A stretch of DNA of 64,000 nucleotides from Caldicellulosiruptor morganii (GTDB lineage Bacteria > Bacillota > Thermoanaerobacteria > Caldicellulosiruptorales > Caldicellulosiruptoraceae): positions 1,756,001 to 1,820,000 of the forward strand of contig NZ_CP113865.1 in assembly GCF_026810225.1 (NCBI RefSeq). Reading direction: 5' to 3'. Below the pieces are notes generated by a model, which saw only the letters and a program-made list of their open reading frames with translations, searched no databases and was not told the origin of the DNA. The position numbers were made by a program, and so were the translations under genes. Below, in pieces: positions 51,501 to 58,291 of this stretch. Position 1 is the stretch's first letter. Each line of letters opens with the position of its first letter.

Positions 51501-52198
51501 CTGAGAACCCTATTCCCTCTTATATAATCGTTGTACATCTTATCTTTAATTGTCGTGGTTAAATTCTCACTTTTGTCCTGTGCTACTAAACTTGCATATT
51601 GCGATTTAACATCATTATCGTTTCTTGATGCAAGGTTAGAACTTGTCAAATCAGACCATTTCAGGTTATCGTCACCATTGATAGTCCAGTAAGGATTTTG
51701 ATAGGGTTTCTTATCCATACCATATCCATCATATTGAAATATAACCCTTGTTGCTCCAGAAGTATTAGGTGGAACAAGTGTTGCGACATTAGGTGTATAT
51801 TCCTTTATCCACCAATAGCCAACCGAAGATGGTTTCCAAGGATTTGCACTATAACTTACCTTGGTTGCACCATATGGATTGCCAGGAACATTGCCAGGCA
51901 AACCGTATACTGCTCTTCTGTAGTCTATTGCATATTCGGTATTCAAATAGAATGTGCCATTTTGATTATTTATATAAACATTTGCTTTATTATTGAAAAT
52001 GTCTCTTATAACATCATCTCTTGTTATACCATTATAACTGTCAAAGCCGCCTTCATAATAATTATTTGCTACTGCGCTGTAATCAATAGCATAAGCTCTT
52101 ATTAAAGGCACAAACTGAACTACTATCTCCAGCATAAAAACTGCTATCAAAAACAAAGCAAGGGATTTGTTTCTACCCTTGCTTTTAAACATAAGCAT
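45545..52198 (-). CDS. giant exported PKD-domain surface protein (2217 aa)
   Basis: A basic start and hydrophobic core (ALFLIAVFMLEIVVQFVPL, cut near AYA) give a signal peptide. The first 480 residues are unknown, followed by beta-sandwich repeats (residues about 480-870) and PKD-like domains with the SYDPDGDTITAWHWW signature (several between 870 and 1900). Residues around 1400-1450 (VSIFITDSTSTDYSQSFDKV) resemble part of a VWA-like fold. No sortase LPxTG or C-terminal membrane anchor is seen. It is expressed just ahead of the Tad genes and may be a mating or cell-cell adhesin. Confidence 0.85.
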   Translation of the reverse strand: MLMFKSKGRNKSLALFLIAVFMLEIVVQFVPLIRAYAIDYSAVANNYYEGGFDSYNGITRDDVIRDIFNNKANVYINNQNGTFYLNTEYAIDYRRAVYGLPGNVPGNPYGATKVSYSANPWKPSSVGYWWIKEYTPNVATLVPPNTSGATRVIFQYDGYGMDKKPYQNPYWTINGDDNLKWSDLTSSNLASRNDNDVKSQYASLVAQDKSENLTTTIKDKMYNDYIRGNRVLSIISSNKDLNGHYINDLSWLTKDMLFSKGVVIGSPGEGYLQVILFFRKNGVVAPVKFTGAINKFMIPNSNLEAYSISYGSPNLPKTSDGSAFLFDPAKNSTANINLTVKGVFHDLEGVPQSYRDIYKSFFFTRDEAQYYTVINYFKINGVDYTDQLVYRGITGENRYRKGEMRGNESNNDKVVFTSKSTDYNIQIPANLLQPGENTITVSAKVRVFFTAGYHMDAYNSASQTIKIIVQPKLSAPTLQLSVTPSQSTVSISNGQYVPSTIQHKVQPAKVSNITVPAGWKLVRLDFIIDKDVNRVQSATTPDYSESYNTTATTITSFTQSKTFNYNTTYIQPNQTGTPAYYGKVRYVVKGPSGNLHNSDWSGTASTSATVKVIPKDGSPVLAAASSDKIRLDSAGNPKTYTVKINVSAQIDEVGSKTIQRWVFVAIHKQNQNEKATQTVTTTSRSASTTLQVNIATSSSRTSEDFDVSGTLYFTDGSQKKTNTVTVSVPVESNGAGIDLTLTADKTLLSGKPGDVKSVTITANSTITATGSITDHRVWIRADYEQSPSPTASGTQQTLTAKRTFTYVLKKDMNGKDLIFVARSKATVGTNSLDSGQKTVKVRVVVTDDTNQVPDNQTVPEDQPIMPVEEPPNNPPTATLQAIPGVIAQGDDAFLVATASDTDKDDSATITAITASGGNVEGFAQSKNQASAIFWSDETGAYTATAVATDTKGATGTAQTSITVIPAIPRPVCYISGALKENRKVVLDASGSYAGSKRATINWSTARWKITPVDSNIPANSIKVVESLTGSQKLNCLFKTAGRYRVDLTITNNYGNSATGTWYLDIKPDEKPVVSFTTPTKILRDPLDSSQASIQITSNSYSPDNDTIVKHVWFYAWDSNNDGNFDNETWYVRKADGTWQAIGDYNAVKSFDIETFDSGNNSTITFKTNNVGKYKIELAVREEFGQETIDQFVTAYDRKRDNSINNIEDDMKTIEVLNVAPFATLSSSKVTKKTLNITVKTNYPRNSTQYAQIVAKLNNLKADLYSYGINLRYGIDIATRTAGKYQYTIPGGTVTKYLYQGGISYSINFSSQDSNGKTWTHKIEYLSFKDSSKYDSYQGDKVYSSFLDYARGISVSFVGVDVITEQYSPSNGDGTSYTYRVHYKENGQEFTSTISGWFSGWRTSGFNSSSSSTAPYMYYSGTTQDITLPQTVNTDIIAVNNSILTPTSGGDDNVSIFITDSTSTDYSQSFDKVYPFASLDNDYLKLLIDYNVKTYIIAPSAVFDLNVKNVANCYNTIQKYTLRQLANATDGKLYDSAGNAIAQLDQALNDIKEKYTNPQLTPDPVYILTNEEQLIYYPYWEDYENDVIIDQRWHYEHDETVFDNNLGKAEFDGTWLNAPIEVFTKPGKYYVTFQVQDNPPPRTSDFDEYKLWSKLERQMILYVHRRPVADFTAVYNKSTGKVTITDKSYDPDHQYNRSDKGIIAWKWQYKTTDDANWTDTTLTNLQNMTLQSGKVYLIKLEVQDCDGPNGVGVWSKPKIAMIDLSVANRPPVANFIVDSEILKGNQPSNLTDKSYDPDGDTITAWHWWIYNSDGRTNKDFGETTSNNITTVKNYIATMSEGSYKLSLQVKDSAGNYSAVTTKQFRIYSPSKDTTPELTNNPPTGTFTMTITDHRTRLKPSTTYSDPDSDPKNAEQWYIKFNGQTKYYNKLPNTLEEAGYTYDGTYEVGYRVQDNPTGRSPSLKPLWSNWYVQTYYISTDITIQAWTEKFAKRARNMTEVPSIVKNTIKTSDFKLGEGIIVKAKTFGYVEKIEVWFDRVDTRTPREGKTTKIIEGYWECSLKNGTMTLTDLHTILYPEETIKNREISYEAVKGKKPLPAPVFSTVPYSMSWSSDIFDPKLQPKFIISNNNSYVKEKWPDRYRDLWDGLYKWSDWPLGNRFSYAKAMEIYGRPPYLIKGDVLRIKLRAYRKNADGSYTTKEIDLPVNIVGSIEIGTGEIN

Positions 52199-52220
52199 TT
52201 AGAACACCTCCATTATAATA

Positions 52221-53849
52221 TTACCATAAAGTCCCATCATATAAAGATACCGAACCTGCTGTTGTCCCAAGTCCACCGTAGCCCCCGTCAAATACTATGC
52301 CAATTGGTTGTGTACCAATAGAAGGCATTAAGACTCCCTCTGTTTTAATTTTGTGCTTACAGTATAACAACTGCCAGATTTCATCTATACGGTATGTGAT
52401 AGTTTTGCCTGTATGATAATACAACACATCACATGCCCAGTCTGGAATATCTCCTGTTCTTTTTTGGAATCCATAGTTATATCCATAATCATCAATTGTA
52501 TCAGTTTTAAAAGTCATCTCATCAAATACCACTCTCTTACTCTCATCAAACACCTTCGTTATAATATCCACCGCTTCTGCTCTTGTCAAAAGCTTACCTG
52601 CATTGAATTTTATATCAGGCACATCTTTCAGTATTGGTCTGTTCATCTGCCATGTTATGGTGTTATAAATCGTTATAAACTTCTTTCTGTCCTTGAAAAT
52701 ACTCGGAGATACATTAGCCTCTGGCTGTATTATGCCAAGGTCTGCAAGTCTCAATAACGGCTCTTGATACAGTTTCGGAATTTTGTCAAAGTCAATACAA
52801 ATGTATTTGAACCTTGTATAATCCAGTGGGAATTTTCTTGGCAGTTTCATAAGCCACCTATTGAGTGCCTCATTTGTAACTGGATTTAATTCTACTGTCC
52901 ATTGCCAATCATATATATTTTCACTCTTGTACAAGCCAAATTTAAAATGTAGCAAAAATATCTGCCAGTATAATGGTTTACCATCCGGATAATTCATTTT
53001 ATCTATTTGAGGGGACATATGAAACTTTAAAGTAAAAAATGAATAACCTTCTCCAAAACTACGTGGAAAATCTTTAGGAATATAAAACAAACTATACAGT
53101 TTCCTATTTACATTTCCTGGTACAGCAAAAACATTATTTGTTATATTTTCTCTTGCAAGATAATTCTTATGTCCTAATACCCAAACCTGCGCTTTCAACC
53201 TTTCTGAAGGCAAATCAAACTTAACTTTATCAGGATTCTCTTTCATGAATCTCTGTAAAACTTTCCACCAATCAAGTGGCAGGAAATAATCTTTGAGCCT
53301 ATTCCATACATGCACTGTCTTAACTGTACCATCTTTGTAATACTTATCAATCACAACAAGGTCATATGTTATAACCGCATACCTTGAATTAAATCTCGTA
53401 TAATCCATACCATACCCAGGGTCTCCTGGTCCCCATGCAACATATGCACCTCTGAAATTATGTGTAGGATCTCCACCACTCCAGAATGTGTAATCTACTG
53501 GTGAGAGCACAACTGTCTTTACTGGTATATTCTTATCCCTCAGCTCTGGCACAGCGTTAATTAACTTCCACACAATATAGCTTGCCTGAGCTCTTGTCAG
53601 TCCCCTGTCCTTTTTAACCTCTGCTGGTATCAAACCCATCTGTACTGCCTTTGTCCAGTAGTCAGCAATGCCATTTGGTTTGACTTTTGCAGCCATCAAA
53701 AGCGATGTGACAAACTCATTCGCTGTGATGTATTGGACTTTGTTTGATACTGTCTGCACTGTTTTGGAAATTGTCCCTGCATGTGCTACTGGGAAGGCAA
53801 AGCTCAAAAGCAAGCTTATGATAGCTAAAAAGCTCAAAAGCTTTCTCAT
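52221..53849 (-). CDS. exported protein with SLH-like motifs (542 aa)
   Basis: A clear signal peptide (KLLSFLAIISLLLSFAFPVAHA) is followed by S-layer-homology-like segments: YITANEFVTSLLMAAKVKPN...LTRAQASYIVWKLINAV near the start and ILKDVPDIKFNAGKLLTRAEAVDIITKVFDE near residue 430. The middle is unrecognised. It may anchor to the wall polymer and present the giant protein encoded 22 bp downstream. Confidence 0.75.
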   Translation of the reverse strand: MRKLLSFLAIISLLLSFAFPVAHAGTISKTVQTVSNKVQYITANEFVTSLLMAAKVKPNGIADYWTKAVQMGLIPAEVKKDRGLTRAQASYIVWKLINAVPELRDKNIPVKTVVLSPVDYTFWSGGDPTHNFRGAYVAWGPGDPGYGMDYTRFNSRYAVITYDLVVIDKYYKDGTVKTVHVWNRLKDYFLPLDWWKVLQRFMKENPDKVKFDLPSERLKAQVWVLGHKNYLARENITNNVFAVPGNVNRKLYSLFYIPKDFPRSFGEGYSFFTLKFHMSPQIDKMNYPDGKPLYWQIFLLHFKFGLYKSENIYDWQWTVELNPVTNEALNRWLMKLPRKFPLDYTRFKYICIDFDKIPKLYQEPLLRLADLGIIQPEANVSPSIFKDRKKFITIYNTITWQMNRPILKDVPDIKFNAGKLLTRAEAVDIITKVFDESKRVVFDEMTFKTDTIDDYGYNYGFQKRTGDIPDWACDVLYYHTGKTITYRIDEIWQLLYCKHKIKTEGVLMPSIGTQPIGIVFDGGYGGLGTTAGSVSLYDGTLW

Positions 53850-53947
53850 GACTAAATCAACTCCTTTTTGCTAAAGTTTTTTCTCAATATAGTTATACCA
53901 TGATTTTTGAAAAAGCTACACAAAATTTAAAGCTCTTACAAATACAA

Positions 53948-54139
53948 AAAGCCACGACTTGACAGGCAGCTTTGAATAAGCTACCTTTAAAACCAAATCG
54001 TGGCTTTACTCCTCTTCTTTTCGCTACTTTTTTGCGTTTTACTCTCTGCCGCTTTTTACTCTTGTAAAAAATTTGACATTCTTTATAAACACCTAATTAA
54101 TACACTTCTGGCAATCATTTTCTTGAGTATATTATACCA
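53948..54139 (-). promoter_or_regulatory. promoter and leader of the surface-protein/Tad operon
   Basis: On the minus strand a -10 TATAAT (54131-54136) begins the 72-nt repeat identical to 22471-22542 (54068-54139). After it come GAGTAAAAAG, GAGAGTAAAAC, GGAGTAAAGCC and a large hairpin with outer stem AAAGCCACGA/TCGTGGCTTT (53948-54007) and inner GGCAGCTT/AAGCTACC, then TTTTTGTATTTG. The plan matches the leader at 29401-29497 and may attenuate transcription. Confidence 0.65.
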
Positions 54140-54274
54140 CTGTGGTTTTAAAACTGCAACAACTTTTTTGTTCCCTTCTTATATTATGAAAATTTTCATG
54201 AATATCTTATTGAAATTGTTATTGAAAAATTATATAATTGAGATAAAAGACGTATACAAGGTGGGATGCTTTAA
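54140..54274. other. spacer upstream of the Phd/RelE pair
   Basis: AT-rich DNA between the divergent leader and the toxin-antitoxin pair. A TATAAT-like box (ATTATATAATTGAG, about 54227) could serve the plus strand. Nothing else recognised. Confidence 0.4.
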
Positions 54275-54637
54275 ATGTCCAATGCAAATCTGCAAAGAAG
54301 TAGACAACTCAGCAGTTTAAAAGAGCTGGTTTCCCAAATGATTTCTGTGAGTGAACTTTCACGTGGGAAAGCTTCTAAAATTATCGATGAGGTGGCAAAA
54401 AAGAAAAAGAATTTTTTGGTCATTAAGAACAATAAACCTCAAGCAATTATAGTGCCAATTGATGTCTATGATGAACTTATTCAAGTTCAGGAAGATTATA
54501 AATTGCTTAAACTGGCACTTAAGAGAACTGAAAATTTGAAGCAAGAAAACTGTTCAACATTCGAAGAAGTTGTTAAGGAAGCTGGGTTTTCGATGGAAGA
54601 AATTGATAAATTGGCAGAGTCGGTGGAGATAGAATAG
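54275..54637 (+). CDS. Phd/YefM-family antitoxin
   Basis: The 120-residue protein has LVSQMISVSELSRGKASKIIDEVAKKKKNFLVIKNNKPQAIIVPIDVYDELI, the Phd/YefM DNA-binding half, and a longer helical end with SFSMEEIDKLAESVEIE-like acidic residues. It precedes the toxin by one base. Confidence 0.88.
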   Translation: MSNANLQRSRQLSSLKELVSQMISVSELSRGKASKIIDEVAKKKKNFLVIKNNKPQAIIVPIDVYDELIQVQEDYKLLKLALKRTENLKQENCSTFEEVVKEAGFSMEEIDKLAESVEIE

Positions 54638-54638
54638 G

Positions 54639-54995
54639 ATGTGGCAAATAACTTTTCTGCCAGAAGCAAAAAAGGAACTTTTTAAACTTGATAAACAAAT
54701 TCAAAAGATAGTTTTAGCTGGTATACGGAAGGTTAGCAAAAATCCACTTCCACAAAGTGAAGGTGGATACGGCAAACCACTTGGCAGCAAACAATCTACC
54801 AATTTAACAGGCTTTTTCAAAATTAAATTCAAAGATGTTGGCATAAGAGTTATTTATGCCCTTGTTCCCTCTCAGAAGATAATGAATATTGTTGCGGTGT
54901 TGCCAAGAGAGGATGACTACTGTTACAAAGTTGCTGAAAAGCGAAAGAAAAAGTATGGCAAAGATGTATTTAAAAAAAGTTTCGAAAACTTATAA
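54639..54995 (+). CDS. relE: RelE/ParE-family toxin
   Basis: MWQITFLPEAKKELFKLDKQ, GYGKPLGSKQSTNLTGFFKIKFKDVGIRVIYAL and VAVLPREDDYCYKVAEKRKKKY match the RelE mRNA interferase fold with its basic active-site side. 118 residues; slightly longer than usual. Confidence 0.88.
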   Translation: MWQITFLPEAKKELFKLDKQIQKIVLAGIRKVSKNPLPQSEGGYGKPLGSKQSTNLTGFFKIKFKDVGIRVIYALVPSQKIMNIVAVLPREDDYCYKVAEKRKKKYGKDVFKKSFENL

Positions 54996-54999
54996 GACC

Positions 55000-55032
55000 A
55001 GGACTCTGGGAATGATTAGACCAGAGTCCTGT
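55000..55032 (+). terminator. terminator of the Phd/RelE pair
   Basis: AGGACTCTGG (55000-55009) pairs with CCAGAGTCCT (55021-55030), followed by GTTATATTTTATT. Confidence 0.7.
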
Positions 55033-55434
55033 TATATTTTATTGTTAACTCTTCTGGCTGGGTCTTTTGTATAATCGTTTACAGCGTCTTTCCCCTGCCA
55101 AACTGAATTTTCCTATCTTGAATGGTAGCTCGAAAGCTTTTCTCGGGTTTGACTGCTGTCTTGCTACCCCAGTAGCTGTCTGTCTTTTAGCTACATGCCA
55201 AAGCCCGCCGTGAGCTTTCAAGCTACCCTGCCACTGGCCATGGTTTTGAAAAAGTTTGAATTGGCTTGATTCTGTTATAAATAGCGAACATTTGTTGGTA
55301 TTAAACCTGATTCTCTTTTACTTTTGTAAAAAGTTTGACATTCTTTATAAACACCTAAAAGCAACATTTATGGCAAATATTTTAATTATATTGTAGCAGG
55401 TTTTTGTTTGTTTTGCAAGAGCTAAAATAAACAA
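55033..55434. other. non-coding region, possible gene remnant, with promoter-leader repeat copy 5
   Basis: No intact gene. A minus-strand frame of about 70 codons (AHGGLWHVAKRQTATGVARQ) looks non-protein-like. Parts such as CCAAAGCCCG and ATAGCGAACATTTGTT resemble CCAAAAGCCCG and ATAGCGAACAAATGTTCG in the spacer at 58.5-58.7 kb. Positions 55329-55400 are a diverged copy of the dispersed repeat (minus strand: TACAATATAAT, TTTGCCATAAAT, TTTATAAAGAATGTCAAACT). Confidence 0.5.
55329..55400 (-). repeat. dispersed promoter-leader repeat, copy 5
   Basis: The conserved end TTTATAAAGAATGTCAAA and the AGGTG before it match copies 2 and 4 exactly; the middle has diverged. No gene follows directly on the minus strand. 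Confidence 0.65.
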
Positions 55435-55635
55435 TTATCTTTCTTTTAAAAAGTTTGGAAGAAAAAAATACTCTTCATGAGGACTTAGGAACCTTTCACC
55501 GTCTAATTCATAGCTGTTGCCATATTTGCACTCCATCCCCTTAACAACTCCAAAAAGCCTACAAATTAAAGGTCTAACAGGATATATTGCGCACTTTTTC
55601 AGTTGGATATCTCTTTGACCTCTTTTGTTTGTCAT
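55435..55635 (-). CDS. YkgJ-type cysteine-cluster protein, short form
   Basis: The 66 residues hold CAIYPVRPLICRLFGVVKGMEC, the C-terminal part of the YkgJ zinc/iron-chelating family (CxxYxxRPxxCRxFG). The N-terminal CxxC half of normal YkgJ is missing. The start overlaps the upstream stop by four bases, so it is coupled and may be functional or a trimmed remnant. Confidence 0.6.
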   Translation of the reverse strand: MTNKRGQRDIQLKKCAIYPVRPLICRLFGVVKGMECKYGNSYELDGERFLSPHEEYFFLPNFLKER

Positions 55636-56534
55636 TTTTCTAAAACTTTTTGCAAAAACTTAATTATCTTCTCTACTGGCTGACGATAAGGTTTTATAAG
55701 CGGGTTTGTGTAGTCAATCTCCAACAGTCCCTCCACCTTGACAGGTTCGAATGGTATGCCCCTTATATAGCACACGTACAACAGTGTCGAATTGACTCCC
55801 ACAACAAGGTCGCAGTAGTTTATGAAGTCATATACATAACTGTTCTTTGCTTCTGAGAACACCTTAACAGGATACTTTGAAACCCATGATGCATCCTCTC
55901 TTGGATGTGGTTTGACAATTATGTTTGTGTTGCTGTCTGCTCTGCTTAAAATGTACTTTGCAAATATCTCTTCCTGTGTTATTCCATAGCCGTCCTCTTT
56001 GAAGCATTGCGACACAAAAAGAATATTCTTCTTGCCTTTTTCAATATACTTCTCAAACTCTGTTCTGAATACGGGGGTGTACGTCAGCATTTCCTCAAAG
56101 AACGGATTACCAAATGGCAGGAGTTTTTCTTCTTGGAAACCTTCTTGTAGCATTTCCTGACGGATATATTCATTCGGGACTATGATGTAGTCAGGTTCCA
56201 CTGCAAATCGCTTTCTGTACCCGCCAAAGAAGTCCAGCATCCCTACTGTTATTAATCCCAACTGTTTTGCTGTTTCTGTTACCCTGTGGCAGGTAGCATT
56301 AACAGCTCCGTCCACCATCACAACATGAGGTTTGCTATCCCTGATAAACTCTACAAGTTGCTCTTCTGTATCGAACCTCTGAGCCTCTATGCCATCTTCC
56401 AAAAACAATCTCTCAATAACTGCAGATGTTGTCCCAGTAGTTATGCTTGCTGGTATTTTGTCCTTTTCCTTGTATATCCCTCTGAAAAACTCTACACCAG
56501 CAGGATGGTTTGAAAACACAAATAGTAATTTCAT
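55632..56534 (-). CDS. GT-B-like glycosyl/glycerophosphotransferase family protein
   Basis: The 300-residue protein has a two-Rossmann look: MKLLFVFSNHPAGVEFFRGI at the start and ILFVSQCFKEDGYGITQEEI, NIIVKPHPREDASW and YCDLVVGVNSTLLYVCYIRG in the second half. KPHPRE and the DLVVGxNST pattern are typical of capsule/CDP-glycerol-type transferases. Substrate unknown. It may decorate cell-surface polymers or the neighbouring surface proteins. Confidence 0.7.
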   Translation of the reverse strand: MKLLFVFSNHPAGVEFFRGIYKEKDKIPASITTGTTSAVIERLFLEDGIEAQRFDTEEQLVEFIRDSKPHVVMVDGAVNATCHRVTETAKQLGLITVGMLDFFGGYRKRFAVEPDYIIVPNEYIRQEMLQEGFQEEKLLPFGNPFFEEMLTYTPVFRTEFEKYIEKGKKNILFVSQCFKEDGYGITQEEIFAKYILSRADSNTNIIVKPHPREDASWVSKYPVKVFSEAKNSYVYDFINYCDLVVGVNSTLLYVCYIRGIPFEPVKVEGLLEIDYTNPLIKPYRQPVEKIIKFLQKVLEK

Positions 56535-56756
56535 TTTTAAACCCTCCCCTCGTATAATATGATTATCAAATCACTTAAAACTTCATATCTCAATTGGTAC
56601 ATTAAATTATTAGTACCAATTGATTACTGGAAACTGACCTTGATAACAAAGCTTTTCTTAACACATTCACTTCTTAAAAAATTGAATATTAAAATTGACT
56701 GCTACAGTTTAAATTTGCCCTTTATCTCTGGTAAACTAATATCAGAAAAAGTTTAA
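56535..56756. other. AT-rich spacer left of the IS110 element
   Basis: AT-rich, with short ORFs that do not look real. The boundary with the IS110 left end should lie near 56750 but I cannot place it. Confidence 0.4.
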
Positions 56757-56850
56757 GCCTGATTTAGTTTATTTGGATATTTTTTGCCACCTCCTGCTGG
56801 ACGTGCTTTGATATCTGCACGCCACAGCTTGAGAAAGACTGAACCCCAAA

Positions 56851-56985
56851 GGATTACATGAGTAATGTTTACTCGTTTGCTGTGCACGGTCAGTTTACCA
56901 CATCTGATTTGAGCATGTCAGATGTGTGCACCCTGTAAACTGCTCCGTAGCTCTAATATCGGCGAGGCTGCATTACATGTAATCC
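56851..56985 (+). ncRNA. candidate bridge RNA (seekRNA) of the IS110 element
   Basis: Nested pairing is visible: GGATTACAT (56851-56859) with ATGTAATCC (56977-56985), CAGTTTAC (56891-56898) with GTAAACTG (56935-56942), and within it CACATCTGA (56899-56907) with TCAGATGTG (56918-56926). IS110-family recombinases use a structured RNA from the non-coding left end with two loops that pair target and donor DNA. The stems are seen; the role follows from family knowledge. Confidence 0.65.
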
Positions 56986-57046
56986 CCAGGGATAAAGGGC
57001 AAAACTTTTTTCTAACACCACACACTTTAGAAAGGAGGCCTTTAAA

Positions 57047-58291
57047 TTGCCAAATACTTTAATCGTGGGCATTGATATCAGTAGTCAGTCAAATTCTATC
57101 TTCTTCATCGATGATGCCGGAAATCACTTGATTAAAAAACCCTTTTCCTTGCCTAACGATCAAGAAGGTGCTAATGAATTAATCAAAAGAGTCATTGACT
57201 GCCTCAGCCAGTATAATCTGTCCTACGTTAAATTCGGCATGGAAGCAACTTCACATTACGGTTGGCATCTGCATTTGTATCTTGCTTCCTCTTCTGAATT
57301 ACTACCTTACAAACCAACCTTTTACGTGCTCAACCCAAGCATCGTCAAAGGATTTAAAAAGATCTACACTTTCTTGCCTAAAACAGATAACATCGACGCT
57401 GTCGTTATTGCTGAATGCGTCAGGTTCAGTAAGCTAAATCCAACACCTTTGCCTGACTTCAAATATGCTGCACTACAACGCCTTACCAGAATGCGCTATC
57501 ACCTTGTTCATAATCTAACTCGCGAAAAAAACAGAGCTCTCAATCTCATATACCTTAAATTCTCCACTTATTCTCAAGACTGCCCATTTTCTGATATCTT
57601 CGGTAAGGCATCTTGCGCTATCATCGAAAACTTCACCCCAGATGATATTGCTTCCATGCCTTTAGAAGATTTAATTAAATTTGTATCTGACAACGGCAAC
57701 AACAGATTATCAGATGTCAATAAAATCGCTGAAATACTTAAAACCGCTGCTAATCGTTCATACAGATTACATCCTCTGTTGGCTGAGGCAAATGACTTAG
57801 CTTTGTCTATGACTCTTGAAAACATTAGATTTATGCAAGAACAACTTAAAAAACTCGACAAAGAAATCTCAAAACTTCTTAAAGCTTTCTCCCAAACCTT
57901 GACCACCATCCCTGGCATAGGAGATGTTCTTGCAGCCGGCATCATCGCTGAAATCGGTGATATCAAGCGCTTCAAAAATGAAGCTGCTTTAGCTAAATAC
58001 TCCGGCCTTGTTTGGACTCAATACCAATCAGGCAATTTCAATGCCCAGGAAACCTCATTGGCTAAGTGTGGTAACCAATACCTGAGATACTATCTTGTTG
58101 AGGCTGCTAACTGTGTTAGGGTGCACACAGTCCGTTATAAAGCCTTCTACAACAAGAAGTTCTCAGAGGTTACCAAACATCAGCATAAACGTGCCCTCGT
58201 CCTCACCGCAAGACGATTAATTCCTCTGATCTTTGCAATGCTCAGCAAAGGTCAAATATATCAAGAAAGAGGTGATGTTTACAATACTTAG
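57047..58291 (+). CDS. IS110-family transposase
   Basis: The 414-residue protein has the DEDD RuvC-like N-terminal domain (LIVGIDISSQSNSIFF, FGMEATSHYGWHL, LPKTDNIDAVVIAECV) and the C-terminal Transposase_20 domain (LTTIPGIGDVLAAGIIAEIGDIKRF, AALAKYSGLVWTQYQSGNF) with its catalytic Ser. TTG start behind GGAGGCC. It appears intact. Confidence 0.95.
   Translation: MPNTLIVGIDISSQSNSIFFIDDAGNHLIKKPFSLPNDQEGANELIKRVIDCLSQYNLSYVKFGMEATSHYGWHLHLYLASSSELLPYKPTFYVLNPSIVKGFKKIYTFLPKTDNIDAVVIAECVRFSKLNPTPLPDFKYAALQRLTRMRYHLVHNLTREKNRALNLIYLKFSTYSQDCPFSDIFGKASCAIIENFTPDDIASMPLEDLIKFVSDNGNNRLSDVNKIAEILKTAANRSYRLHPLLAEANDLALSMTLENIRFMQEQLKKLDKEISKLLKAFSQTLTTIPGIGDVLAAGIIAEIGDIKRFKNEAALAKYSGLVWTQYQSGNFNAQETSLAKCGNQYLRYYLVEAANCVRVHTVRYKAFYNKKFSEVTKHQHKRALVLTARRLIPLIFAMLSKGQIYQERGDVYNT

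Noticed and set aside
22471-54139. The 72-bp direct repeats as att sites bounding a 31.6-kb element
   Set aside because: Three further diverged copies exist, virD4 lies outside the interval, and each repeat begins with a -10 box, so a promoter-leader role explains them better.
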